Shown one piece after another: positions 54,261 to 62,520 of a stretch of 64,000 nt of DNA (within the stretch, counting starts at the first letter, position 1; each line of letters begins with the position of its first letter). Below the pieces are notes generated by a model. The model saw nothing but the letters and a program-made list of their open reading frames with translations, made no database searches and was not told the origin of the DNA. The DNA comes from Achromobacter deleyi (GTDB lineage: Bacteria; Pseudomonadota; Gammaproteobacteria; Burkholderiales; Burkholderiaceae_B): positions 1 to 64,000 of the forward strand of contig NZ_CADIJO010000028.1 in NCBI RefSeq assembly GCF_902859705.1, given 5' to 3'. Both the position numbers and the translations under genes were made by a program.

Positions 54261-55043
54261 ATGCATCTCCAGATCGAAGACTATCCCGGCTGCGCCGACG
54301 CCGCGCGCGCCCTGATTGCCGCGCGCGAATCCGGCGTGGCTGGTCCGCGCCTGCCCGTGGCCTGCCGGCCGCAAACGGTGGGCCAGGCCCTAGCCGTGCA
54401 GCAATGCACGGCCCAATTGCTGCTGCAAACCCGACAGGACGCCATCGCCGCCTGGAAAAGCGCGCTGCCCTCGCCCGAAAAAACCGTCGTCGCCCCCATC
54501 TACGCCTCGACGGTGGCGCAGGCCGGCGCCATCGCCAGCCGCACGCCGGTCGTGCGCATCGAACCCGAAATCGCGTTCGAACTCGCACGCGACCTGCCTG
54601 CCCGCAGCGAGCCCTACAGCCACGCCGAGATCGATGCCGCCATCGGCGGTGCGCGGCTGGCGCTGGAAGTGCTGGGCTGCCGCTATGCCGCGCCCGAACA
54701 CGCCAGCCTGCCCGAACTGCTGGCCGACCACATGTTCAATGGCGGCCTGGTGCTGGGCCCGCGCCTGGCATCGCCCGATGACGCCCCCGCCACCATGACG
54801 CTCACCCTGTCGGTGGACGGCGCCGAAGTCGAACAGCACGCCGGCATCCACCCCAACGACCATCCCAAGGCCGGGCTGTACTGGCTGGCGAACTTCCTGC
54901 GCGAGCAAGGGCTGGGCCTGCAAGCGGGCCAGCATGTCATCACGGGCTCGTATGCGGGGTTCCTGGACGTGCCCGCCAACCGCGACATCGACATCGCCTA
55001 TGGCGATCTTGGCGTCTTGAGCCTGCGCTTCACGGCGCCCTGA
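54261..55043 (+). CDS. 2-keto-4-pentenoate hydratase / fumarylacetoacetate hydrolase family protein
   Basis: 260 residues. Metal-binding acidic pair in VRIEPEIAFELARDLPA and YAGFLDVPANRDIDIAYG at the C-terminus match MhpD-type hydratases; the middle helix region LPELLADHMFNGGLVLGPRL also fits. It would hydrate a 2-oxo-4-enoate or decarboxylate a related keto acid. No catechol cleavage genes are near, so its pathway is unclear. Confidence 0.82.
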   Translation: MHLQIEDYPGCADAARALIAARESGVAGPRLPVACRPQTVGQALAVQQCTAQLLLQTRQDAIAAWKSALPSPEKTVVAPIYASTVAQAGAIASRTPVVRIEPEIAFELARDLPARSEPYSHAEIDAAIGGARLALEVLGCRYAAPEHASLPELLADHMFNGGLVLGPRLASPDDAPATMTLTLSVDGAEVEQHAGIHPNDHPKAGLYWLANFLREQGLGLQAGQHVITGSYAGFLDVPANRDIDIAYGDLGVLSLRFTAP

Positions 55044-55085
55044 TTTTCCTCGGCGTTTCACTCGCATCCCGACTTCAGGACTTCC

Positions 55086-55610
55086 ATGCTGACCCTGCGC
55101 CCGTTCACCCCGTCCGACTACGCCCTCCTGGCCAGCTGGTTCACGAGCCTGCCCGACGTAGTGCAATGGGGCGGATCACACGTCTCGTACCCGATCACGC
55201 CGGCCGACCTGGACATCATGCTGCGGGAAGGTGAAACGCAGCCGCCCTCGCGGCGCTGCTGGATGGTCTGCCGCGACGGTGCCCCCGTGGGCCATGCGCA
55301 GCTGGCCTACGATTGGCGCGACGGCAACGCCCGCCTGGGCCGCGTCGTCATCGCCCCCAACCAACGTGGCCAGGGGCTGGGCCGCCCCATGGTGACGCTG
55401 CTGATCGACGAAGCCTTCCGCACTCCGGGCATCGAGCGCCTGGAACTCAACGTCTACACCTTCAACGAACGCGCCATCCACCTGTACCAGGCCCTGGGTT
55501 TCACGTTCGAAGGAGTGCGGCGTTCGTCCACGCAGGCAGGCGACGTGCGCTGGGATACGGGCATGATGGGCCTGCTGCGCACGGAATGGCAGCAGGCGGC
55601 GGCCGCCTGA
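55086..55610 (+). CDS. GNAT family N-acetyltransferase
   Basis: 174 residues. Acetyl-CoA motif A is RVVIAPNQRGQGLGRPMVTLL, with the expected Tyr-containing motif B in NERAIHLYQALGFTFEGVRR. RimJ/RimL or phosphinothricin-type relatives acetylate proteins or small amines; substrate unknown. Confidence 0.88.
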   Translation: MLTLRPFTPSDYALLASWFTSLPDVVQWGGSHVSYPITPADLDIMLREGETQPPSRRCWMVCRDGAPVGHAQLAYDWRDGNARLGRVVIAPNQRGQGLGRPMVTLLIDEAFRTPGIERLELNVYTFNERAIHLYQALGFTFEGVRRSSTQAGDVRWDTGMMGLLRTEWQQAAAA

Positions 55611-55627
55611 CAACGCCAGAAACGGCA

Positions 55628-55648
55628 AGGCCCCGGATGCCGGGGCCT
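55628..55648. terminator. Hairpin between convergent GNAT and amidase genes
   Basis: Nine-base perfect arms AGGCCCCGG / CCGGGGCCT with a three-base loop. No T-tract on either strand, so termination strength is uncertain. Confidence 0.45.
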
Positions 55649-55692
55649 GCCAGACAGCGCCGCGGGCGTCGTGCCCGCGACCCATCACACGT

Positions 55693-57096
55693 TCAGCGCG
55701 GCCGCGGCTGCGCGATGTCGACCGGCGGTCCGGCCGCTTCAATCGCTTCGCCCGCCGCCAGGCACAAGTCCTCGCGGTAGCGCCCCGCCACCACCTGCAC
55801 GCCCACCGGGCTGTCGCCCGCGCTGCCCATGGCCACGGTCAGGCCGGGCAAGCCCATGAACGGCAGGCCGATCTGCGTCATCTGCGCGCGCCAAACGCGG
55901 TCGTAGGCCGCGTCGCCTTGCAGATCCAGGTTGTCGGCAAACGGCAATTCCGCGGACACCGGCAACAACAGCACCGGATAGTCCGCCAGGAACAGTTCCC
56001 AAAGACGCGTCAACGTCGCGCGGCGCGTCAGGATGGCCGAAAACTGCGCCAGGTCCATGCCGGCGGCACGCTCGCGCTGGCCCGCCAACGCCGCAATCGC
56101 CCCGGCATCGCCTTCCTTGCGGGCGGCCTCGACCATGCCCGCGTAGCCGTCGGCCATCCACATGCGAATCTGCAGGTCCGCCGCTTCCTGCAAGGGTGGC
56201 ACGGCATCCAGCGTGTCCACCGACCAGCCCGCCTCGCTCAGGCGCCGGGCGGCCTCCTGCAAGGCCTTGACCACGGCGGGTTCGGTCTGCATGCCGTCCG
56301 GGTTCAGGCACAACGCCGCGCGGCGCGGCACGTCCGGCCCCGTCAGCGGCGCCGGCACCCACCAGGGATCGCGCGGATCGGGCGCCGCCATCGCGGCCAG
56401 GCCCAAGCGCACATCGGCAATCGTGCGCCCCAAAGGCCCCGACACCGCGGTGATCTGTCCACCAATGGTGCGTTCGGGCAAGGCCGCGTTGTAGGCCGGC
56501 ACTCGCCCCAGCGAAGGCCGCAGGCCATGCACGCCGCAGGCATAGGCCGGGTAACGGATCGACCCCGCGATATCCGTGCCATGCGCCAGGTGGCCGATGC
56601 CCGCGGCCACCGCCGACGCCGCGCCGCCGGAAGATCCGCCAGGGGTCAACACCGGGTTGCGCGGGTTCAGGGTGTGGCCGTGCAGTTGATTGCTGGTGAA
56701 CCAGCGCAACGAAAAGGCCGGGGTGTTGGTGCGGCCCACGATCACCGCGCCGGCGCGGCGCAGATTGTCCACCACCGGGTTGTTGACGGCAGCGATCAGA
56801 TCCTTCTGCAGCGTCACGCCATTGGTGGTGGCAAAGCCTGCCTGGTCCACATTGACCTTCACCGTCACCGGCACGCCCGCCAACAGGCCGGGCGCCTCGC
56901 CGCGCGCCAGGGCTTCGTCCACCTGGGCGGCTTGAGCCAGTGTGTCTTCGGGGCGATAGTCGACCACCGCGTTGATGGCCGGATTCACCGCTTGCAACCG
57001 CTCCAGCGCGCTTTGCGCGGCTTGAACCGCGGACACCTCGCGCCGGCGGATACGCGCGGCCAGTTCAACTGCGGACAAACGCCAAAGCTCGGACAC
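55693..57096 (-). CDS. Amidase signature family enzyme
   Basis: 467 residues from GTG 57096, with AGGAG eight bases upstream; a longer frame from 57159 lacks such a site. Amidase signature: catalytic Lys in VPVTVKVNVD, cis-Ser region in LTPGGSSGGAASAVAAG and nucleophilic Ser in GTDIAGSIRYPAYACG. It hydrolyses an amide to acid and ammonia. The neighbouring LysR gene lies upstream on the same strand; no partner reveals the substrate. Confidence 0.9.
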   Translation of the reverse strand: MSELWRLSAVELAARIRRREVSAVQAAQSALERLQAVNPAINAVVDYRPEDTLAQAAQVDEALARGEAPGLLAGVPVTVKVNVDQAGFATTNGVTLQKDLIAAVNNPVVDNLRRAGAVIVGRTNTPAFSLRWFTSNQLHGHTLNPRNPVLTPGGSSGGAASAVAAGIGHLAHGTDIAGSIRYPAYACGVHGLRPSLGRVPAYNAALPERTIGGQITAVSGPLGRTIADVRLGLAAMAAPDPRDPWWVPAPLTGPDVPRRAALCLNPDGMQTEPAVVKALQEAARRLSEAGWSVDTLDAVPPLQEAADLQIRMWMADGYAGMVEAARKEGDAGAIAALAGQRERAAGMDLAQFSAILTRRATLTRLWELFLADYPVLLLPVSAELPFADNLDLQGDAAYDRVWRAQMTQIGLPFMGLPGLTVAMGSAGDSPVGVQVVAGRYREDLCLAAGEAIEAAGPPVDIAQPRPR

Positions 57097-57237
57097 ACGC
57101 AACTCCTTGTTCCAGGTCAGGGAAGACGTTGCGGCGGCACGCGGCCGCCGGACGGTCAACCTTAGCGCCTGCCGCGCGCCGCCACAACCCGGGCCGGCCC
57201 GGTGCCGCCAATCCGCCGCGGGCCCTGCCGGTGTGGC

Positions 57238-58104
57238 TCATTCGTCTTCGAAAACCTCGATGATCGCGTCCGCCACCGCACGCACTCGCGCCGTGCGGTT
57301 CAGGTCGCCATGCATCACCAGCCACAGGTCATAGGGTTCGCTGCGGTTCGGCCAGAGGCGAACTAGGTTCGGATACTGCGGCGCCATATGCACCGGCAGC
57401 TCGCCAATGCCCAGCCCTGCCGCCACCGCCTCGATGATCATCAGGCCGGAATTGAGCTCCATGGCGATATGGCCGTTGCCGGTCGGCTCGCCGCAGAACG
57501 TATCGGACCAGCCCGGCAGCACCGACTGCTGGTAGGTCACCAACGTATGGCCCGCGAACGCCGTGCCGGGCTTGGGCACGCCATGCGTCTTGAGATACGA
57601 CTTGGATGCGTACAGCCCGACTTCCTTGCGCGCCAGGTGGCGCTGGATCAAGTCCGGGTTGTCCGGCTTGATATTGCGGATCGCCAGGTCTGCCTCGCGC
57701 CGCGTCAGGTTGCTCAACTGGATCGACGTCGACAGCGCGATGCGGATGTCCGGGTGCTGCGTGTGCAGCCGGCGAATGGCCTCCATGATGAAGTAGCTGG
57801 CAACCGTCTCCGACGTCGCCACCCGCACCACGCCCGACAGCCGATGGTCCAGCCCCTGCATCTGCCGCTGCAACTGGTCGGCGGCCTGCTCCATGCGCTC
57901 GGCCGCCGCAAAAGCCTGCTCGCCAGCCGCCGTCGGCACGTAGCCGCTGGGCGTGCGCAGGAACAAGCGGGCGTCCAGCGAGGTTTCCAGCGCCGCCAGC
58001 CGTCGGCCGGCGGTGGCCTGGTCGATCTGCAGCAACGCCGCCGCGCCGCGCAGCGTGCCGTTGCGATAGATGGCCAGGAAAATCCGCGCATTGTCCCAAT
58101 CCAT
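57238..58104 (-). CDS. LysR-family transcriptional regulator
   Basis: 288 residues. Helix-turn-helix GTLRGAAALLQIDQATAGRR within ALETSLDARLFLRTPSGYVP; substrate domain LSGVVRVATSETVASYFIM. It is of the subtype starting MDWDNARIFLAIYRNG that usually regulates a divergent gene. The divergent MFS gene at 58309 is the likely target through the TGCATC repeats at 58218-58266. Confidence 0.9.
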   Translation of the reverse strand: MDWDNARIFLAIYRNGTLRGAAALLQIDQATAGRRLAALETSLDARLFLRTPSGYVPTAAGEQAFAAAERMEQAADQLQRQMQGLDHRLSGVVRVATSETVASYFIMEAIRRLHTQHPDIRIALSTSIQLSNLTRREADLAIRNIKPDNPDLIQRHLARKEVGLYASKSYLKTHGVPKPGTAFAGHTLVTYQQSVLPGWSDTFCGEPTGNGHIAMELNSGLMIIEAVAAGLGIGELPVHMAPQYPNLVRLWPNRSEPYDLWLVMHGDLNRTARVRAVADAIIEVFEDE

Positions 58105-58217
58105 GGGTCAGCTCCTTGGGCCGCCGTCGCGGCGTGTTTCAGGGACGGGATGCCTGCGCAGGCCTGCCAGGCAGGGCGCTGAACGACGAAATCATGACAG
58201 CGCCCGGATCATCAATC

Positions 58218-58266
58218 GATGCATTTTTGCATCACTATAAAGCAATTATTCCTCTTTTTTGCATCA
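58218..58266. promoter_or_regulatory. Candidate LysR operator with three TGCATC elements
   Basis: Inverted repeat GATGCA (58218-58223) / TGCATC (58228-58233) with four T residues between, plus a third TGCATCA at 58260-58266, in an AT-rich stretch between divergent LysR and MFS genes. Confidence 0.5.
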
Positions 58267-58308
58267 GCGAAACCCCCTAAGCTGTGCACCTCGGAAAGTC
58301 CCCCCGGA

Positions 58309-59730
58309 ATGTCTGCAATGCGCACCGCCTGCCCCACCGCCCCTGTCACTCCCGCCGTCGCGGAGCCCGCTCTGCGGCCCACCACCACGGGCCTGTTGCC
58401 CCTGGTCACCCTGGCCATCGGCTTCGTCATGGCCATGCTGGACGTCACCGTCGTCAACGTCGCCCTGCCCAGCATCGCGCTGCAATTCACCGTGCCGCTT
58501 ACCGACCTGGTCTGGATCGTCGACGGCTACACCCTGACCTTCGCCGCCCTCTTGCTCGTGGCCGGCGCGCTGGCCGACCGCTACGGCGCCAAGACCATCT
58601 ACCTGGCCGGCCTGGGCGTCTTCACGCTGGCCTCGCTGCTCTGTGGCATCGCCCCCAACGGCGACCTGCTCATCGCCGCCCGCATGTTGCAAGGCCTGGG
58701 CGCGGCGCTGTTCATGCCCAGCTCGCTCAGCCTGCTGACCCATGCCTACGAAGACGAACACGTGCGCAACCGCATGCTGGCCGCCTGGTCGGCCATCGTG
58801 GCCGTCGCGGGCGCGGCCGGCCCTCTGCTCGGCGGCGTGCTGATCCACCAGTTCGGCTGGCGCGGCATCTTCCTCATCAACCTGCCGCTGGGCCTCGCCG
58901 GCCTGTGGCTGGCCCGGCGCCGCATCCAGGCCGCCCCGCGCCGGCCGCGCGCGCTCAATCCGCTCAGCCATCTGCTGGGCGTCATCGCCTTGTCCTCGCT
59001 GTGCTTCGTGCTGATCCAGGGCAACGCCTACGGCTGGTCGTCGACGCCCATCCTGGCCGCCGTTGCCCTGTGCGCCGCGGCCACCGCCCTGCTGGTGCGC
59101 CGCGAACGGCGCCACGCCGAACCGATCATCCCGCGCGCCCTGTTCCAGACCTCGCAATTCGCCGCGGCCAACGGCGTCGGCTTCCTGATCAACCTTGCGT
59201 CGTACGGCCAGTTGTTCCTGCTGAGCCTGTTCCTGCAACACGCCCGCGGCGCCGACGCCTTGCAGACCGGCATCCAGCTCGTGCCCATGCTGGCCGTGTT
59301 CTCGATCGGCAACCTGATCTCGGGCCGCGTGTCCGCGCGCTGGAACGTGTCGGCCTCGCTGCTGGGCGGTATCTCGCTGGCCACCCTCATGAGCGCAGTC
59401 GGCCTGGCCGCGTTTTCGCCGGACATTGCCTACTGGCCCTTTGCCATCGTGGTCGCCCTGGCCAACCTGGGCGTGGGCATCGCCGTCCCGGCGATGACCA
59501 GCGTCGTCATGCAGGTGTCCGGCAAGCACCATGCCAACAGCGCCGCGGCCGCCTTGAACGCCAACCGCCAATCAGGCGCCCTGGTCGGCGTGGCGCTCAT
59601 GGGCACCGTGCTGCATCTCTTGCCCGACTGGCACGCCAGCCTGCCCGCCGCCTACAGCATCATCGCCGTCGCCTATCTGGTAGCCGCGATGCTGGTCTGG
59701 ACGCATCTGCGCCGCGCCCGCAACGCCTGA
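58309..59730 (+). CDS. DHA2 (EmrB/QacA) family MFS multidrug exporter
   Basis: 473 residues from ATG 58309 (58318 possible). Fourteen helices: FVMAMLDVTVVNVALPSIA is the DHA2 first-helix mark, WIVDGYTLTFAALLLVAGAL, GALADRYGAKTIY (A-motif), and GPLLGGVLIHQFGWRGIFLINLPLG (C-motif). Exports hydrophobic or cationic compounds by proton antiport. No membrane-fusion partner gene is adjacent. Confidence 0.92.
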   Translation: MSAMRTACPTAPVTPAVAEPALRPTTTGLLPLVTLAIGFVMAMLDVTVVNVALPSIALQFTVPLTDLVWIVDGYTLTFAALLLVAGALADRYGAKTIYLAGLGVFTLASLLCGIAPNGDLLIAARMLQGLGAALFMPSSLSLLTHAYEDEHVRNRMLAAWSAIVAVAGAAGPLLGGVLIHQFGWRGIFLINLPLGLAGLWLARRRIQAAPRRPRALNPLSHLLGVIALSSLCFVLIQGNAYGWSSTPILAAVALCAAATALLVRRERRHAEPIIPRALFQTSQFAAANGVGFLINLASYGQLFLLSLFLQHARGADALQTGIQLVPMLAVFSIGNLISGRVSARWNVSASLLGGISLATLMSAVGLAAFSPDIAYWPFAIVVALANLGVGIAVPAMTSVVMQVSGKHHANSAAAALNANRQSGALVGVALMGTVLHLLPDWHASLPAAYSIIAVAYLVAAMLVWTHLRRARNA

Positions 59731-59799
59731 TTGGCGGCAGCCACGCGTTGCGCCTGATTGCGTTGCGGCTCGGATCGGTTCTCCGTGCGCGGCCGCGCG

Positions 59800-60450
59800 T
59801 CAGGCGTCCTGCCCCGGTCGACCGCCTTGCGGCAGGATCGCCACGCCCCGGCCCGCGAAAAACGTATCGAACACGTGCAGCGGCACCGTGGCATCCGCCT
59901 GCACACCGGGTTCGCCGGACGGATTGTGAAAGGTCACGCCATCCGCCGTGGCGCGCGTCACCAGCACCAGGTGCCCGCCCTTGGCCGGCGGTTCGCGCTC
60001 AGGCCAGCGTATCCACGGATGCACCGAGGCCATGAAGTACTCGGCCCCCGCCATCAGCGCCGGCAGTTCCGCGGCGCGCACGCCCACCCGCACGTCGGCC
60101 TCCAGGCCGAAGTCTTGCGCCACGAAACGCACGAACGGCGCGTAGATCAGCCCCTTGATATGGCCATCCACATCCGTATACGCGCCATAAGGCAGGCTGC
60201 GGCGCGCCAGTTCCAGCGTCGGATGAACCTTGCCGGTACGCGCGGCCAGCACCATCTTCAGGCAGGCCATGCCGCAGACGTGGCTGGCCCAGCGCGCATA
60301 TTCCTCCACACTGTTCGCCCCTGAGCCGCGCCACGCGGGGTCTTCCTCCAGGCGCATCGTCTTGCGGATGATCTCGCCCGCCAGATGCGCGGATTCCCAC
60401 TGGCAAAAGTAAGGCACCGCAGGCTGCCCGCCCGATCGAGAATCGTCCAT
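59800..60450 (-). CDS. C39-like (bacteriocin-processing type) cysteine peptidase, stand-alone
   Basis: 216 residues. Peptidase C39 pattern: an early Gln in VPYFCQWES, HVCGMACLKMVLA with Cys59 as nucleophile, GGHLVLVT with His160, and FHNPSG with Asn176. No signal peptide or ABC transporter domain is present. In toxin systems C39 domains cleave double-glycine leaders, but no exporter or small Gly-Gly peptide is seen nearby; a housekeeping role is equally possible. Divergent from the dehydrogenase gene. Confidence 0.75.
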   Translation of the reverse strand: MDDSRSGGQPAVPYFCQWESAHLAGEIIRKTMRLEEDPAWRGSGANSVEEYARWASHVCGMACLKMVLAARTGKVHPTLELARRSLPYGAYTDVDGHIKGLIYAPFVRFVAQDFGLEADVRVGVRAAELPALMAGAEYFMASVHPWIRWPEREPPAKGGHLVLVTRATADGVTFHNPSGEPGVQADATVPLHVFDTFFAGRGVAILPQGGRPGQDA

Positions 60451-60563
60451 CCCCCGCTCCAGTCCATGTCAGGAGCCCCATCTTGCCGCCCGCCGCGCCG
60501 CGTGGCAACACCGCCGCGTTTGCTTCACAATGGCCCTTCCCCGACCTGCTTCCGGAGCGCCGC

Positions 60564-61508
60564 ATGACCGACTCGTCCTCTCATCCCGCCATCCGCCGCG
60601 TCGCCATCGTCGGCGCGGGCACCATCGGCGCCAGCTGGGCCGCGCTGTTCCTTGCGCACGGCCTGGACGTCGTGGTCAGCGACCCCGCCGCCGACGCCGA
60701 ATCCCAGACACGCGCCCGCGTCGCCGCCGCCTGGCCCGTGCTGAGCGAACTCGGCCGCGTTTCCCCCGGTGCCAATCCCGACGCGTTGCGCTTCGAACCC
60801 GATCTGGCCACCGCCCTGCAAGGCGTCGACTTCGTCCAGGAAAACGCGCCCGAACGCGAAGACTTCAAGACCGACCTGTTCGCCCGCATCGACGCCATCC
60901 TGCCGCCTCACGTCATCGTCGCATCCAGCTCATCGGGCCTCATCATGACCCGCCTGCAAGCGCGTTGCCGCCACGCCGGGCGCTTCGTCATCGGCCACCC
61001 CTTCAATCCGCCCCATCTCATCCCGCTCGTCGAAGTCGTGGGCGGCGAACAGACCTCGGCCGACACCATCGACCGCTGCATCGCCTTCTACCGCCAACTG
61101 GGCAAGCACCCCATCCGCCTGAACAAGGAAGTGCCCGGCCACATCGCCAACCGCCTGCAAGCCGCCCTGTGGCGCGAGGCCATCCACCTGGCCGCCGACA
61201 ACGTCGCCAGCGTCGCCGACATCGATGCCGCCGTCTCGCAAGGCCCGGGATTGCGCTGGGCCCTGTTCGGCCCGCACATGACCTTCAACCTGGGCGGCGG
61301 TGCCGGCGGCCTGGCGCACTTCATGGACCACCTGCTCGGCCCCGTGCAGACCTGGTGGGACGACCTGGGTAGCCCGGACGTCACCCCCGAACTGCAACGC
61401 CGCCTGATCGAAGGCGTCAACGCCGAAGCCGGCTCAAACAGCATCGCCGACCTGGTTCAGACCCGTGACGCGCAACTGACTGCGCTGCTCAAGGTCCTGC
61501 AGCGCTGA
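60564..61508 (+). CDS. 3-hydroxyacyl-CoA dehydrogenase / L-carnitine dehydrogenase family
   Basis: 314 residues from ATG 60564 with GGAG eight bases upstream. NAD-binding AIVGAGTIGASWAALFLAHG, then the ENAPEREDFKTD segment typical of L-carnitine dehydrogenase, catalytic His in VIGHPFNPPHLIPLVEVVGG, and NRLQAALWREAIHLA. It probably oxidises L-carnitine or a 3-hydroxyacyl substrate with NAD+. No carnitine thioesterase or betaine genes lie beside it. Confidence 0.85.
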   Translation: MTDSSSHPAIRRVAIVGAGTIGASWAALFLAHGLDVVVSDPAADAESQTRARVAAAWPVLSELGRVSPGANPDALRFEPDLATALQGVDFVQENAPEREDFKTDLFARIDAILPPHVIVASSSSGLIMTRLQARCRHAGRFVIGHPFNPPHLIPLVEVVGGEQTSADTIDRCIAFYRQLGKHPIRLNKEVPGHIANRLQAALWREAIHLAADNVASVADIDAAVSQGPGLRWALFGPHMTFNLGGGAGGLAHFMDHLLGPVQTWWDDLGSPDVTPELQRRLIEGVNAEAGSNSIADLVQTRDAQLTALLKVLQR

Positions 61509-61551
61509 GCGGTCATGCAGCAAGCCCTCGCATCACCGATGTGCTTCAGTT

Positions 61552-61591
61552 TGCGCTTCCGTTCGCGTGCCGGCACGCGAACGGAAGCGCA
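61552..61591. repeat. 40-bp perfect palindrome
   Basis: Each half is 20 bases and the halves are exact reverse complements with no spacer (axis between 61571 and 61572). The left half begins TGCGCTTCCG. It lies 43 bases past the dehydrogenase stop and 66 before the next start, and has no T-tract, so it is not a classic terminator. Confidence 0.85.
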
Positions 61592-61656
61592 GCGCGCCGC
61601 TGGTATTCTATGAATCATCCGGCCACGCTGGCCCCTCAAGCACAGGATTCTTCCCC

Positions 61657-61929
61657 ATGATTTCCGTGACCCACGACACCGCGCATTCCCGCTACACGGC
61701 CACCGTCGACGGTGTGCTGTGCGTGCTGGATTACCATCTGCAAGACGGCGTGATGACCATCACCCACACGGGCGTTCCCAGCGAAGTCGGCGGCCGCGGC
61801 ATCGCCGCCGAACTCACCCGCGTCGCGCTCGACAGCGCCCGCGCCCAGGGCTTGAAAGTGCGCCCCAGCTGCTCCTACGCCGCCGTCTACATGCGCCGCC
61901 ATCCTGAATACAACGACCTGCTGGCCTAG
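61657..61929 (+). CDS. Small GNAT-like N-acetyltransferase (YjdJ type)
   Basis: 90 residues from ATG 61657; the open frame begins upstream but crosses the palindrome. Short GNAT of the YjdJ/Gcn5-related domain family: MTITHTGVPSEVGGRGIAAELT with the GGRGI acetyl-CoA loop, then VRPSCSYAAVYMRRHPEY. Function of the family is little known. Six bases before the next gene, so co-transcribed with ychJ. Confidence 0.87.
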   Translation: MISVTHDTAHSRYTATVDGVLCVLDYHLQDGVMTITHTGVPSEVGGRGIAAELTRVALDSARAQGLKVRPSCSYAAVYMRRHPEYNDLLA

Positions 61930-61935
61930 CAACCG

Positions 61936-62325
61936 ATGCTCCATCCCGCCGCCTGCCCCTGTGGCTCCGCGAAATCCTATGCCGCTTGCTGCGGCCGCTG
62001 GCACGAAGGCCCGCAAGCCTTGCAGGCCCCGACCGCGCAAGACCTGATGCGTTCGCGCTATAGCGCCTTCGTCCTGGACAAGCTGCCCTATCTACTGGAG
62101 ACCTGGCATCCCAGCACCCGTCCGGCCTCCCTCGAACCGAACCCGCCTGGTTTGAAATGGCTGGGACTGACGGTCAAGCAAGCCCGCGATCAGGACACCG
62201 ACCACGCCACCGTCGAATTCGTCGCCCGCAGCCGCCTGGCCGGACGCGCCAGCCGCCTGCATGAGGTCAGCCGTTTCGTACGCGAGTCCGGACGCTGGTA
62301 TTACGTCGATGGCGACCTGAGTTGA
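61936..62325 (+). CDS. ychJ: YchJ family (UPF0225) metal-binding protein
   Basis: 129 residues. N-terminal SEC-C-like cysteine cluster CPCGSAKSYAACCGRW, then the YchJ body with MRSRYSAFVLDKLPYLLETW and WLGLTVKQARDQDTDHATVE. The C-terminus ends WYYVDGDLS. Function unknown; probably binds zinc. Its 3' end runs into a 40-bp tandem repeat array. Confidence 0.92.
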   Translation: MLHPAACPCGSAKSYAACCGRWHEGPQALQAPTAQDLMRSRYSAFVLDKLPYLLETWHPSTRPASLEPNPPGLKWLGLTVKQARDQDTDHATVEFVARSRLAGRASRLHEVSRFVRESGRWYYVDGDLS

Positions 62326-62520
62326 CGCCGGTCGCGAGTACGGCGTCGACAGTGATCCAGGCAGATACCTGGCGCGGATTCCAGGTCAACCAAGATCCAA
62401 GCTGATACCGCGCACGGGTTGCACGTCGATCACGCCCCAAACGGATACCGAGCGCGGGTTCCACGTCGATCACGCCCCGAGCTGACGCCGGGCGTTGACC
62501 CGACGCCGACAACGCCTAAG
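62321..62520. repeat. Five-copy 40-bp degenerate tandem repeat
   Basis: Units are 62321-62360, 62361-62400, 62401-62440, 62441-62480 and 62481-62520, all exactly 40 bases and in register. The third and fourth agree at 34 of 40 positions and share ACGTCGATCACGCCCC. The last 40 bases of ychJ before the array (62281-62320) also match the fourth unit at 25 of 40 by my count, including ACGTCGAT at the same place. The final unit runs over the stop of the convergent LysR gene. Confidence 0.85.

Noticed and set aside
62321-62520. CRISPR array at the 40-bp repeats
   Set aside because: Units are contiguous with no spacers and too diverged; no cas genes nearby.
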